Source of the DNA: Limnohabitans sp.
Lineage (GTDB): Bacteria; Pseudomonadota; Gammaproteobacteria; Burkholderiales; Burkholderiaceae_C
Length of the DNA stretch: 36,828 nt
Reading direction: 5' to 3'
Assembly (NCBI GenBank): GCA_009693505.1
Contig: SHXD01000028.1
Span: forward strand, 1 to 36,828
The notes under the pieces: model-generated
Seen by the model: the letters and a program-made list of their open reading frames with translations, nothing else
Told to the model about the DNA's origin: nothing
Database searches by the model: none
Shown: positions 6,622 to 15,460 of the stretch, piece after piece
How positions within the stretch are numbered: the first letter of the stretch is position 1
How the letters are laid out: every line of letters starts with the position of its first letter
Made by a program: the position numbers and the translations under genes

Positions 6622-8556
6622 ATGAACACTGTTGTAGACACCCTTGGAATCGCCATCACCCTGCCCGACGGCTCGGTGCGCCACTACCCACACGGAACCA
6701 CGGTGAGCGGCATTGCAGCGTCCATCGGTACCGGGCTTGCCAAAGCCACCCTTGCCGGGCGCGTCAACGGCGTGTTGGTCGATGCTTGTGATGCCATCAA
6801 CTTTGACGCAACGGTGCAGATCATCACCCCCAAAGATTCTGATGGGGTAGACATTATCCGCCACTCGTGCGCGCATTTGATGGGGCACGCCATCAAGCAG
6901 CTGTACCCGACTGCGCGCATGGTGATCGGGCCGGTTATTGCAGACGGCTTTTTCTACGATATCGCCTTTGAACAGCCATTCACCCCCGCCGATGTGGATG
7001 CGATTGAGCAGCGCATGCGCGAGTTGATTGCGCAAGACTACGCAGTCATCAAAAAAGTCACTGCCCGCTCGGATACCATCGCGCTCTTTACCCAGCGTGC
7101 AGAAGAATACAAGCTGCGTCTGATTGACGATATGCCCAATGAAGCCGCGATGGGCCTGTACCACCACCAAGAGTATGTGGACATGTGCCGTGGCCCGCAT
7201 GTGCCCAACACCCGATTCCTCAAAGCCTTCAAGCTCACCAAACTGGCCGGTGCCTATTGGCGCGGCGACGCTAAAAACGAACAGTTGCAGCGTATCTATG
7301 GCACCGCGTGGGCAGACAAGGCTAGCCTGGGCGCTTACCTGCTGCGCATGGAAGAGGCTGAGAAGCGCGACCACCGAAAATTGGGCCGCGAGCTGGACCT
7401 GTTCCACTTTCAAGAAGACGCACCGGGTGCTGTTTTCTGGCACCCACGGGGTTGGACGATTTTTCAGCAACTGATCAATTACATGCGGGCCCGCCAAGAA
7501 GATGCGGGCTATGTGGAAGTGAATACGCCGGACGTGATGGACCGCAGCCTGTGGGAGATATCGGGGCATTGGGCCAACTACCGCGACCATATGTTCACCA
7601 CCACCACGGAAGATAACCGGGTGTTCGCCTTAAAGCCGATGAACTGCCCTGGAGGCGTGTCCTTGTTCAAACATGGTCTCAAGAGCTACCGTGACCTACC
7701 GATTCGCATGGCGGAGTTTGGCAAGGTGCACCGCTACGAACCCTCAGGTGCGCTGCACGGCTTGATGCGCGTACGCCATTTCACCCAAGACGATGCGCAC
7801 ATATTTTGCACACCCGAACAGATGGACGCTGAGTGCCGCGATGTGGTGGCCTTGGTGTTGGACATTTACCGCCAGTTCGGTTTCCAGAACATCGCCATCA
7901 AGCTCTCCACCCGCCCGGCCAACCGCATGGGTGATGACGCGACCTGGGATGTGCTGGAAGGCGCGCTGGTGCAGGCGTTGCAAGGCTTGGGCTTGGCCTA
8001 CACGCTCAATCCGGGCGAAGGAGCGTTTTATGGCCCCAAACTGGAGTTTGTGCTGTGCGATGCCATTGGCCGCGACTGGCAATGTGGCACCTTGCAGGTG
8101 GACATGAACCTGCCCGAGCGGTTTGACATTGACTACGTCACGGATGACAGCAGCCGCAAACGCCCGGTTATGTTGCACCGGGCATTGTTTGGCTCGCTGG
8201 AGCGGTTTACCGGCATTTTGCTGGAGCATTACGCGGGCAAATTGCCCGCCTGGCTGGCACCCGTGCAGGTCTGCGTACTGTCCATCACCGAGCAACACGG
8301 TGACTACGCGAAAGCAGTCACACAAACGCTACGCCACACCAGCATTCGTGCGGTCAGTGATGTGCGCAACGAAAAAATTGGTTACAAAATTCGGGAGCAA
8401 ACCTTGTTGCGGGTGCCCTACTTGGTGGTGGTTGGGGCCGAAGAAGTGGCCAATGGCACGGTGACGTTGCGCGACCATGCAGGGGAAAACCTGGGCACGA
8501 TGGCCTTGGCAGACGCGGCCTTGCGTTTGAAAGACCTCAGCAAGTTAGCCGCATGA
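6622..8556 (+). CDS. thrS2: Threonyl-tRNA synthetase, second copy
   Basis: Charges tRNA-Thr. The 644-residue protein has the full architecture: TGS-like N-terminal domain (to about 70), editing domain with HSCAH (His81, His85) and DMCRGPH (Cys189, His193), class II catalytic core (about 260-540) and anticodon-binding domain. The three active-site zinc ligands are all present: Cys342 (MNCPG), His393 (DDAHIF) and His519 (VMLHRA). The usual MNCPGH reads MNCPGG, with the conserved His as Gly345. The chromosomal thrS normally sits with infC and rpmI, so a copy here is a paralog. Zur-controlled thrS paralogs are known in other bacteria. Retained zinc ligands imply tighter zinc retention or dosage, not zinc independence. 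Confidence 0.93.
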   Translation: MNTVVDTLGIAITLPDGSVRHYPHGTTVSGIAASIGTGLAKATLAGRVNGVLVDACDAINFDATVQIITPKDSDGVDIIRHSCAHLMGHAIKQLYPTARMVIGPVIADGFFYDIAFEQPFTPADVDAIEQRMRELIAQDYAVIKKVTARSDTIALFTQRAEEYKLRLIDDMPNEAAMGLYHHQEYVDMCRGPHVPNTRFLKAFKLTKLAGAYWRGDAKNEQLQRIYGTAWADKASLGAYLLRMEEAEKRDHRKLGRELDLFHFQEDAPGAVFWHPRGWTIFQQLINYMRARQEDAGYVEVNTPDVMDRSLWEISGHWANYRDHMFTTTTEDNRVFALKPMNCPGGVSLFKHGLKSYRDLPIRMAEFGKVHRYEPSGALHGLMRVRHFTQDDAHIFCTPEQMDAECRDVVALVLDIYRQFGFQNIAIKLSTRPANRMGDDATWDVLEGALVQALQGLGLAYTLNPGEGAFYGPKLEFVLCDAIGRDWQCGTLQVDMNLPERFDIDYVTDDSSRKRPVMLHRALFGSLERFTGILLEHYAGKLPAWLAPVQVCVLSITEQHGDYAKAVTQTLRHTSIRAVSDVRNEKIGYKIREQTLLRVPYLVVVGAEEVANGTVTLRDHAGENLGTMALADAALRLKDLSKLAA

Positions 8557-9512
8557 TCCAGGTTCACCAATTTCTCGGGTTAAAACCAGGGCCGCGCTTG
8601 ATCGTTTTGGGTGCGGTGCATGGGAATGAGACCTGCGGAACCATCGCCATGCGGCGCTTGATTGAAGAACTGGGTACCGGCATCCTGCGCATTGGGTGCG
8701 GCAGCTTGACGCTGGTGCCGGTGGCAAACCCACTGGCTTTCGCACGTGGCCAGCGCGTGGGTGACCGCAATCTCAATCGCAACTTTCGACCCACATTGCA
8801 CCCGCAAGACAATGAAGACCGTATTGCGAATGTCTTGTGCCCCATGCTGGCCAGTCACGACGTACTTTTAGACCTTCATTCGTTTCATACCGCAGGCGAG
8901 CCCTTCGCCATGCGCGGGCCTGGCAACAACTTCGGGACGCTTGAACCGTTTTCACTTGCAAACGAAGAGCACGCTCTGGCCGTGCGCTTGGGTGTGCGAA
9001 GAATCGTAGACGGTTGGATGACAACTTATTCCAAGGGCGTTGCCGAGCGTCTGGCGCGCACACCACCGTCTAACCGTGCAGGCTTGCTCAGCGTTGACCC
9101 TTGTTATGGCATGGGGACGACCGAGTACATGCGCAGCCAAGGTGGCTTTTCCATCACTTTGGAATGCGGACAACATGTGGACGCTCAAGCGCCTGAAGTG
9201 GCCTACCAGGCCATCCGCAATGCATTGGCACATTTGGGTCTGATAAAAGTCACCGCGCCACCCTCATGCCCCAATCCGGAATACCTGCTTCTGACCCAGG
9301 TCGTAGACCGTCTGCACGCGGACGATGCTTTTGCCCGCCCCTGGACCAGTTTTACGCCGGTGTGTCGGGGCGATGTGATTGGTATACGCCATGGCGGTAG
9401 TGCGGTGGTGGCCGAGCAAGACGGTTTTATCGTATTCCCTAACCCCAGTGCACAGGTTGATCAGGAATGGTTCTATCTTGCAAAAACTTCTAGCCGACTC
9501 AGCATTGACTGA
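8553..9512 (+). CDS. Succinylglutamate desuccinylase/aspartoacylase family protein (M14)
   Basis: A 319-residue metallo-hydrolase of the zinc carboxypeptidase (M14) superfamily, aspartoacylase branch. The metal ligands are visible as GAVHGNE (His23, Glu26) and DLHSFH (His109). DRNLNRNF (71-78) supplies the substrate-binding Arg/Asn, and SITLECGQH near residue 208 holds the probable catalytic Glu. The C-terminal part resembles the small beta domain of this family. Such enzymes cleave N-acyl amino acids, but the substrate here is unknown. The start overlaps the thrS2 stop (ATGA). A zinc-type hydrolase inside a zinc-starvation operon is unexpected. It may recycle an acylated metallophore or peptide, or use another metal; both are guesses. 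Confidence 0.82.
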   Translation: MIQVHQFLGLKPGPRLIVLGAVHGNETCGTIAMRRLIEELGTGILRIGCGSLTLVPVANPLAFARGQRVGDRNLNRNFRPTLHPQDNEDRIANVLCPMLASHDVLLDLHSFHTAGEPFAMRGPGNNFGTLEPFSLANEEHALAVRLGVRRIVDGWMTTYSKGVAERLARTPPSNRAGLLSVDPCYGMGTTEYMRSQGGFSITLECGQHVDAQAPEVAYQAIRNALAHLGLIKVTAPPSCPNPEYLLLTQVVDRLHADDAFARPWTSFTPVCRGDVIGIRHGGSAVVAEQDGFIVFPNPSAQVDQEWFYLAKTSSRLSID

Positions 9513-9547
9513 AAAGCTGACCCTCACTAATTGATTGTGAAATTTAA

Positions 9548-10309
9548 ATGCCTTTGATCCTGCAAATTTTGATGGCTTGTCTGCTCGGGGGCGTGTTGAG
9601 TTTATTGGCTGCTTTCCTGATTTTGTCCGGTCTCCCTAAGAAATGGTTGTCCTATGCGGTCAGCTTTTCTACGGGGGTACTTCTTGCAACTTCCATGCTG
9701 CATTTGCTGCCTGAGGCCTTTAGTTCTGGATTGACACCACAAGAGGTTTTCCCTGTTTTACTGGCCAGCGTTTTAGGTTTTTTTGCTTTAGAAAAACTGG
9801 CCATCTGGCGTCACTCGCATCATGATGCGGACGATAGTCATCTAGAAATAAGTTCGAAGGTGCACACTTCAGGGCATCATCACGGCGATGCAGGCGTCTT
9901 GGGAATTTTGATCGGTGATGGATTTCACAACTTCACGGATGGCGTGCTGATCGCCGCTGCTTTTTTAACAGATCCGGCAATAGGCTGGGCAACCACACTG
10001 GCGGTTATTGCTCACGAGATTCCCCAGGAGGCTGGCGACTTTGCAATATTGATTGCATCTGGCTGGGAGCGTAAAAAAGCACTGTTTTGGAACGGCGTTT
10101 CTAGTTTGGCATCTGTAGCTGGCGGCATCATTGCGTATTTATCGCTGGAGCACACTGAAGCGTGGATTCCCTATATTGTGATAGTTGCCGCAGCCAGCTT
10201 CATCTACATTGCCATTGCTGATTTGCTACCTAGGCTCAAGTTTGAATTTCAGGGGCTAGGGTGGCATTCACTTTGCATTTTGCTAGGTATTGCTGTTACG
10301 TTGTTTTGA
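9548..10309 (+). CDS. ZIP-family zinc transporter
   Basis: Inner-membrane metal importer of the ZIP family, 253 residues with about eight membrane segments. The two signature helices are clear: HNFTDGVLIAAAF (TM4) and HEIPQEAGDFAIL (TM5), whose His, Asn and Glu residues form the binuclear metal site. A His-rich cytoplasmic loop (HSHHDADDSH and SGHHHGD) lies between TM3 and TM4. It starts 35 bp after the M14 gene. From here on the DNA looks visibly richer in A and T than the preceding genes, so this may begin a separately acquired block. Role: zinc uptake across the inner membrane; other divalent metals are possible. Confidence 0.88.
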   Translation: MPLILQILMACLLGGVLSLLAAFLILSGLPKKWLSYAVSFSTGVLLATSMLHLLPEAFSSGLTPQEVFPVLLASVLGFFALEKLAIWRHSHHDADDSHLEISSKVHTSGHHHGDAGVLGILIGDGFHNFTDGVLIAAAFLTDPAIGWATTLAVIAHEIPQEAGDFAILIASGWERKKALFWNGVSSLASVAGGIIAYLSLEHTEAWIPYIVIVAAASFIYIAIADLLPRLKFEFQGLGWHSLCILLGIAVTLF

Positions 10310-10334
10310 AAAATTCTATTGTTGGAGAAAACTG

Positions 10335-10829
10335 GTGATTAAAATCTTTTTGACTTATCTGATGTTGATCTTTTTAAGTTCAGTTGCCTATGCCCATGAA
10401 AAAAAACATGTTCATGGTGAAGGCCGTTTGGATGTGGCTGTTGATAAAGGAAATTTAAGCTTGAATTTAGAACTTCCGCTTGACGTAGCTGTTGGCTTTG
10501 AAAGGAAGCCAAAGAACGACAAAGAAAAAGCCACACTTGAAGCAGCAGGAAAAATACTCCAAGATGCGGGTTTGTTATGGGTAGTCAATCCAAGTGCAGG
10601 ATGCCAACTTATATCAGCTCAAGTAGGCCTGCCTAAGTTTGATGGAGGACACGCAGACATTGATGCAAGTTATGCCTACCGATGCGCCAATCCATCAGAC
10701 CTTAAGACGATTGAGACAAGCCTCTTCAAGTCATTCAAAAGGCTGTATCGACTCGAAGTAAAGCATGTCGGGCCCAAAGGTCAAGGTGCTGTTCGCTTAA
10801 CACCTAAGAATCCTGAATTGCGTTGGTAA
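10335..10829 (+). CDS. DUF2796 (ZrgA-like) periplasmic zinc protein, copy 1
   Basis: A secreted DUF2796 protein, the family of Vibrio cholerae ZrgA, the periplasmic binding component of the ZrgABCDE zinc uptake system. I place the start at GTG 10335 because GGAG lies 7 bp upstream, giving 164 residues. The open frame extends back to a TTG at 10290 inside the ZIP gene. A signal peptide ends near Ala in SSVAYAHEKKH, so the mature protein begins with His residues (HEKKHVHGEG). Other visible features are the ELPLDVAVGF segment and a Cys pair, CQLIS and YRCANP. It directly follows the ZIP gene. A second copy lies at 12027. Confidence 0.82.
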   Translation: MIKIFLTYLMLIFLSSVAYAHEKKHVHGEGRLDVAVDKGNLSLNLELPLDVAVGFERKPKNDKEKATLEAAGKILQDAGLLWVVNPSAGCQLISAQVGLPKFDGGHADIDASYAYRCANPSDLKTIETSLFKSFKRLYRLEVKHVGPKGQGAVRLTPKNPELRW

Positions 10830-11013
10830 TTGATATCTCAGCAGAGTGCGGTGAATATCAAAAAAACGCGCCTAGAAAACTGACAAAGGGCGCAACGAGT
10901 TTAGATTAGAGCATCATGACGCGATAAAAGCGAATACTGCGGAATCGAAGTTTGGGGATTTGGTCGAATAATACTCAAGTTGATTTAGCTGAGTGACAGT
11001 ATCAGGCCAGTAG

Positions 11014-11029
11014 ATATTTACTTCAACTG
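11014..11029 (+). repeat. 16-bp motif shared with the phoX upstream region (copy 1)
   Basis: ATATTTACTTCAACTG occurs here, upstream of the MipA/OmpV gene, and again at 15461-15476 just before the PhoX start, each preceded by CAGG within a dozen bases. It could be a shared regulator site or a fragment of a dispersed repeat. The surrounding 224-bp gap (10830-11053) holds no other feature I can support. Confidence 0.35.
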
Positions 11030-11134
11030 AGCTTAACGTGACGTTGCTCGGCAATGTCACCCCTCGCGTGTGGTTTTACCCTTTATTCCAAATGTAGTAC
11101 AGAATCTGACGCAGCATATAAGAAAGGTGCAGAA

Positions 11135-11983
11135 GTGGTTAAACGTCCATTCAAGATCAGTTGGGTCGAGGCTGCTGCCATCATCGCGAGCAGTTTGGTC
11201 CTCATCAGCAGTGCCATGGCGCAAGTACAAGCCGCTGCCCCATTGTGGGAGCTTGGCGGTGTGGCTATCGGTGTGTCGCAACAGGCTTACCCGGGTTCAG
11301 ATCAGAAAGTGAGCAAGGCCCTTGCGTTGCCATTTTTCGTGTACCGGGGGGAGATGCTGCGAGCTGATAGAGACACGGCTGGTATTCGCGCCCTTAAAAC
11401 ACAGAATTTTGAGATTGATATTGGTGTTGCTGGTTCCTTTGGTGCTGGCAGTGGGTCGCTTGATGCTCGCCAAGGTATGCCCGAACTGGGCACTTTGGTG
11501 GAGTTGGGTCCGCGCCTGAAATGGAACCTTGGTGCAGCACCGGGCAACGGGCGTTGGCGGGCAGAGATTCCGTTGCGCGGGGTCTTCGACCTGAGCAATC
11601 AAGTTGAGCACAAGGGTCTAAGCTTTGAACCCAAATTGATTTATGAACGCCAATCCACTAGCGGCTGGAGTTATAACGCTTCTATTGGTGCAATCTTTGC
11701 AGATACGAAACTTGCACAAACCTTCTACGAAGTCAACAGCGCGCAGGCCACTGCGATGCGGCCGGCATATGCTGCTACCAGCGGACTGATCGCTTGGCGT
11801 CTGGGCACCTCGTTTTCGCGCAGCCTAAGCCGTGACTGGAGACTGTTTGGGTTTGCCCGTGTGGACACAGTTGCCGGCGCAGCCAACGAGTTCAGCCCAC
11901 TGGTACGTCAGACCACAGGCGCCACTGTTGGCATGGGTGTTTCATACAATTGGTTGCGCTCGGAACAACGTGGTCAGGATTAA
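11135..11983 (+). CDS. MipA/OmpV family outer-membrane protein
   Basis: Predicted outer-membrane beta-barrel of the MipA/OmpV family. I favour GTG 11135 (282 residues) because an AAAGG ribosome-binding site precedes it and the product then begins with a good signal peptide, basic VKRPFK followed by a hydrophobic run ending SSAMAQ. An ATG at 11054 would add 27 residues without a good ribosome-binding site. The mature part opens with LWELGGVAIGVSQQAYPGSD, typical of the family, and ends in amphipathic strands. MipA proteins were first described as scaffolds for murein enzymes, but many look like small-molecule porins. Position between two ZrgA-like genes suggests outer-membrane passage of zinc or a zinc complex, which is inference. 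Confidence 0.8.
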   Translation: MVKRPFKISWVEAAAIIASSLVLISSAMAQVQAAAPLWELGGVAIGVSQQAYPGSDQKVSKALALPFFVYRGEMLRADRDTAGIRALKTQNFEIDIGVAGSFGAGSGSLDARQGMPELGTLVELGPRLKWNLGAAPGNGRWRAEIPLRGVFDLSNQVEHKGLSFEPKLIYERQSTSGWSYNASIGAIFADTKLAQTFYEVNSAQATAMRPAYAATSGLIAWRLGTSFSRSLSRDWRLFGFARVDTVAGAANEFSPLVRQTTGATVGMGVSYNWLRSEQRGQD

Positions 11984-12026
11984 GTAGATCTTGCACTTGG
12001 AATTCAACACTTCGTAAATCACCGCC

Positions 12027-12530
12027 ATGAAAATAATCAAAATTTTATGTATTCTTTTTGCCGGATGTTGTCTGGTAGTGGGGGCGTTTGCCCAGCACGC
12101 TCACGGCAATGGCAAATTGCAATTGAAATTGCAAGGGCAATCACTGATAGGTGAAATGGAAATGCCCATGGAAGCACTTTTAGGTTTTGAGCATCTACCT
12201 AAAAACAAGGCCCAATCCGAAGCCATGAGCCGTCTGCAAAATGCAACGAAGGACGCAACCTATTTCATTGAATTGCCTGCAGATGCCAAGTGTCAGCAAA
12301 AAGAAGCAAAAGCCGAATCTTCGATGTTCCAAGGTGTTGCTTCAAAAGGCCACAGTGATCTCGATTACAGCTTTTACTTCATCTGTCTAAATCCCCAAGC
12401 GCTCACTAAAATTTCGTTTCCTTTTTTCAAATCGCACATCAAATCTCATCAACTCAAGGTGGAGTGGGTAGGGGACAAAGGGCAAAAATCTTTCACCGTT
12501 CGATCGAGCAAACCTTATTTTTCACCATGA
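12027..12530 (+). CDS. DUF2796 (ZrgA-like) periplasmic zinc protein, copy 2
   Basis: Second DUF2796 protein, 167 residues. A signal peptide ends at AFAQHAHGNG, again exposing His residues at the mature N-terminus. The family core is present: EMEMPMEALLGFEHLPKN, a Cys in DAKCQQK, a second Cys in FICLNPQ, and the C-terminal WVGDKGQKSF strand. It is clearly diverged from copy 1, so the duplication is not recent. It overlaps the ABC ATPase gene by ATGA, so this copy, and not the first, is coupled to the transporter and is the likelier partner of the permease. Role by analogy with V. cholerae ZrgA: periplasmic zinc capture. Confidence 0.84.
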   Translation: MKIIKILCILFAGCCLVVGAFAQHAHGNGKLQLKLQGQSLIGEMEMPMEALLGFEHLPKNKAQSEAMSRLQNATKDATYFIELPADAKCQQKEAKAESSMFQGVASKGHSDLDYSFYFICLNPQALTKISFPFFKSHIKSHQLKVEWVGDKGQKSFTVRSSKPYFSP

Positions 12531-13228
12531 CCGCATTGGCCATTGAAGTTAAAGATCTTGAGTTTGCGTGGCCTTCTAAGGCTGCTTTTCTGAGCGTTCC
12601 TTCATTGAGCCTTCAGCAAGGCCAGACCTTGTTTGTGGGCGGTCGCAGTGGCAGCGGGAAAACCACTCTCTTAAGTCTTCTAACCGGTGTGCACTCTGTT
12701 CAGAATGGGCTCTGCAAAGTTTTGGGCCACAACTTGACTGAAATGTCTGCGTCCCAGAGGGATTTATTTCGAGGGAGAAATCTTGGTCTTGTGTTTCAGC
12801 AATTTAATCTGATTCCTTATTTGTCGGTTCAGGAAAATATTGAATTACCTACTCAAATATTTCCAAACCGTGCAAAACAGTCAATCGATCTACACGGTAG
12901 CGTGACTGCTCAAGTTCATTCTTTGTGTGAGTTACTTCATTTATCTAGGCAACTCATGACCCGCCCAGCGCATCAGTTGTCTGTGGGTGAGCAGCAGAGG
13001 GTGGCCTCCGCCAGAGCCCTGATGGGAAGCCCTGCACTGATCATTGCAGATGAGCCTACTTCTGCTTTAGATGAGGAGAGCAAGGCCAATTTCATGACGC
13101 TCTTGTTGTCAACAGCGCAGTCGCAAAATGCCAGTGTTGTTGCTGTGAGTCATGACTCACGCTTAGCTGAACAATTTGACCACCAATATTTTTTGTCTAG
13201 CTTGGAGAATCAGATTGCTGTGGCTTAA
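12527..13228 (+). CDS. ABC transporter ATPase, MacB/LolD type (ZrgC-like)
   Basis: A 233-residue ATP-binding subunit. Walker A GGRSGSGKTT, signature LSVGEQQRV (with Val in place of the usual Gly) and Walker B LIIADEPTSALD are all present. Start ATG 12527 overlaps the stop of the DUF2796 gene. An in-frame ATG at 12464 lies inside that gene and is unlikely. The LolD/MacB-type sequence matches its FtsX-like permease partner and not the ZnuC type. With DUF2796, permease and DUF3299 neighbours it forms a Zrg-type zinc system like that of V. cholerae. It may power periplasmic events as MacB does, not classical import; the mechanism is not visible here. Confidence 0.88.
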   Translation: MTALAIEVKDLEFAWPSKAAFLSVPSLSLQQGQTLFVGGRSGSGKTTLLSLLTGVHSVQNGLCKVLGHNLTEMSASQRDLFRGRNLGLVFQQFNLIPYLSVQENIELPTQIFPNRAKQSIDLHGSVTAQVHSLCELLHLSRQLMTRPAHQLSVGEQQRVASARALMGSPALIIADEPTSALDEESKANFMTLLLSTAQSQNASVVAVSHDSRLAEQFDHQYFLSSLENQIAVA

Positions 13229-14519
13229 ATTGGCATTGAGAAGTGCTTGGTCGCGCCGCTTTTCACTGAGCTTGGTGTTGGTCTCCATTTCGGTGTCAGT
13301 GTTGGTGTTGTTGAGCGTACAGCAATTGCGACAAGATGCTAGGCAGAGCTTTTCTAATGCACTGACGGGTGTCGACTTGGTGGTTGGGCCGCGTGGCAGT
13401 GCCAGCGACTTGTTGCTCTACAGTGTGTTTCAAATTGGACAACCCACTCAAAACATGGCCTATTCCGATTTTGAAAAAATCAAGTCTTTGGCCACCGTGT
13501 CATGGGCTTTGCCCATTCAACTTGGCGACTCATTCGAGGGATTTCCCGTTTTAGGGACATCCATCGATTTTTTCAAGCATTACCAAACCATGAATGGGCC
13601 ACTGACATGGTTTCAGGGACAGTCTTTTGCAGACCCATCAATTAACCCTGAAGGCATACGCCAAGTGGTCTTGGGTGCAGAAGTGGCGCAGTCTAAAAAG
13701 TTGGCTTTGAAAGACAGCATTGTTTTAACGCATGGTTATCAAAGTTTGGATGCGGAGCATGCAGACCATCCCTTTGTCGTGGTGGGTATTTTGCAAGCTA
13801 CTGGAACCCCCCTAGACCGAACAACACTGATCTCGTTAGAGGGTTTTGAGGCATTGCATACCGGCTGGGACTTGGGCTTGCGTCCTTCTGCATTTGACAG
13901 TCCAAAGTCCACAATGAATTTAGAGGCTCAAGTTTCAGCGGTAATGCCCACCGAGTTGACTGCGGCTTGGGTTGGTTTAAAGTCTAGAACCTCAGTTTTC
14001 AAGGCAAGAAAAGAAATTGAAGATTTTGCAAGCCTTCAAACCTCAAAACCGCTGATGGCTGTTTTACCTGGGGTGGCGCTTGACGAACTTTGGCAAGTGG
14101 TGCGAGTGGTAGAAAATGCGCTTATTGTGATGGGAGTTTTGGTGGCTGTTTGCGCTTTGCTTGGTGTGGTTGCGGTGCTGCTTGTGGGCTTGGCGGCTCG
14201 GCGAAAAGAACTGGCCATCTACCGTGCCTTGGGCGCTAGACCACAGTCTATTTTAATGCTCATTGTTTGGGAATCATTTTTAATTGGTGTCGCTGGTATT
14301 GCTTTGGGAATTGTCATGACTCAATTGGCTGCTTTTGTTTTTCACGATGTGTTGTTGCAAAATTACGGCATCAAAGTTCACATGGGCTGGCCCTCATTGA
14401 CTGCTTGGAGCAGTATTGGGTTGCTATTGTTAGGGGCATTGCTAGCCAGTTTGATACCGGCTATCAGGGCCTATCGAATGTCCCTCGCTGATGGATTAAA
14501 CCCGCCTTCAATGGGGTGA
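13215..14519 (+). CDS. FtsX/MacB-like ABC transporter permease (ZrgB-like)
   Basis: Inner-membrane permease of the FtsX/MacB superfamily, 434 residues from TTG 13215, which has GGAG 7 bp upstream. An ATG at 13176 lies 52 bp inside the ATPase gene and lacks such a site. Layout: one N-terminal membrane helix (SLVLVSISVSVLVLLS), a large periplasmic domain of about 240 residues, then three helices near the C-terminus (VMGVLVAVCALLGVVAVLLV and two after it), with LAARRKELAIYRALGARP between them as in the family. It pairs with the ATPase and continues directly into the DUF3299 gene. Role by analogy: membrane part of Zrg zinc uptake. Confidence 0.85.
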   Translation: MLWLKLALRSAWSRRFSLSLVLVSISVSVLVLLSVQQLRQDARQSFSNALTGVDLVVGPRGSASDLLLYSVFQIGQPTQNMAYSDFEKIKSLATVSWALPIQLGDSFEGFPVLGTSIDFFKHYQTMNGPLTWFQGQSFADPSINPEGIRQVVLGAEVAQSKKLALKDSIVLTHGYQSLDAEHADHPFVVVGILQATGTPLDRTTLISLEGFEALHTGWDLGLRPSAFDSPKSTMNLEAQVSAVMPTELTAAWVGLKSRTSVFKARKEIEDFASLQTSKPLMAVLPGVALDELWQVVRVVENALIVMGVLVAVCALLGVVAVLLVGLAARRKELAIYRALGARPQSILMLIVWESFLIGVAGIALGIVMTQLAAFVFHDVLLQNYGIKVHMGWPSLTAWSSIGLLLLGALLASLIPAIRAYRMSLADGLNPPSMG

Positions 14520-14520
14520 T

Positions 14521-15123
14521 ATGGCGTCTCAAATTTTGAATCATTTTGTGGACCTTATGCGCAAGTTAGGTGCAGTTCTTTTGATCATGCTTGCCCAAAT
14601 TTCGTTTGGCAGTGTGGCATTTGCCCAAACCCCTGGTTACGAAAAAATCACTTGGGATGATCTGCTCAATGAGGAGTGGTATGCCCAAATGCGCAAAGAT
14701 ATGGCCACTTACGGCCGCATGGCTTTTTTAAAAGATGGCTCTGAAGAGGCTGAAAAATTGATGAAAAGCTTGCGACAAAAATTAGATGAAGCACCGGTTT
14801 CGCGCAAGTACATTGGGCGCAAAATTCGAATGCCCGGATTTGTTGTGCCGCTAGATGCTGTGCGTGATGGTAGAAGAGAGTTTTTGTTGGTCCCATATTT
14901 TGGTGCATGCATTCACACACCACCGCCCCCTGCAAATCAAATTGTGTTGGTCAGTCCACATTCACAACTCAAGTCTTCGAAACCGTTTGAATCTATGGAC
15001 GTGGTGTGGGTTGAGGGCGAATTGAAAGAAGCCAGAACACAAACGCAGTCTGGTGTGTCGGGCTACTCACTTGAAGCAATTCAAATTTATCCCTACAAAG
15101 CCTTGCATCAAACTAAGAAATAA
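14521..15123 (+). CDS. DUF3299 family exported protein
   Basis: A 200-residue exported protein of the DUF3299 family. A membrane-type signal sequence precedes SVAFAQTPGYEKITW. The family hallmark is YFGACIHTPPPPANQIV, with a single Cys and His, and upstream are IRMPGFVVPLD and REFLLVPY. Its function is unknown. It starts 1 bp after the permease stop, so it belongs to the Zrg-like operon, and proteins of this family accompany DUF2796/FtsX-like transporters elsewhere. It is the last gene of the zinc island. A periplasmic accessory or metal-sensing role is inference. Confidence 0.82.
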   Translation: MASQILNHFVDLMRKLGAVLLIMLAQISFGSVAFAQTPGYEKITWDDLLNEEWYAQMRKDMATYGRMAFLKDGSEEAEKLMKSLRQKLDEAPVSRKYIGRKIRMPGFVVPLDAVRDGRREFLLVPYFGACIHTPPPPANQIVLVSPHSQLKSSKPFESMDVVWVEGELKEARTQTQSGVSGYSLEAIQIYPYKALHQTKK

Positions 15124-15137
15124 GTCACAGAACCCCT

Positions 15138-15329
15138 GATTAACAGAAATCCAGGCTCGTCAAAAACTTATATAAATTAACAACTTATTGGTAAAAATAT
15201 CAAACGTGTAATATTTCGTGTAATTGACCAAAAATTGTAAATTACAATATTTCCAGCACTCGCGTAGATTTTGCACTCGGCGCTGTCACTTAGCACGAGG
15301 AAATTTGAAGCCAGGCGCGGGGCTCTAAC
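15138..15329 (+). repeat. Long direct repeat, left copy
   Basis: The first 160 bp (15138-15297) match 25535-25694 at equal length with scattered differences. Weaker similarity continues to GCGGGGCTC near 15329. The repeat opens with GATTAACAGAAATCC, the part that overlaps a tRNA-Asn fragment in the right copy, and contains a near-palindrome TTGTAAATTACAA. Upstream of 15138 the two copies diverge, and no tRNA sequence is present on this side. The repeat fills most of the gap after the zinc island (15124-15484), where I see no gene. Confidence 0.85.
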
Positions 15330-15460
15330 CAGTTACGGGTAAAAGTTTGCACCATGATACTTACAAGATTTTGTTCAAACTCATCATGATGCGGAGTGCG
15401 CGCATTGATACAAACCCTAGTGCCTGATCCAAAACACTTCTTTAAATGTTATGGTCAGGA

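Noticed and set aside
6526-7590. 354-codon minus-strand open frame opposite thrS2
   Set aside because: Long only because of the GC-rich coding bias of thrS2. Its reading has no recognisable domain, while the plus strand gives a full threonyl-tRNA synthetase.
15284-15291. CTGTCACT considered as a Pho-box half near phoX
   Set aside because: Only one half-site, and it lies inside the direct repeat, which also occurs where no phosphate gene follows.
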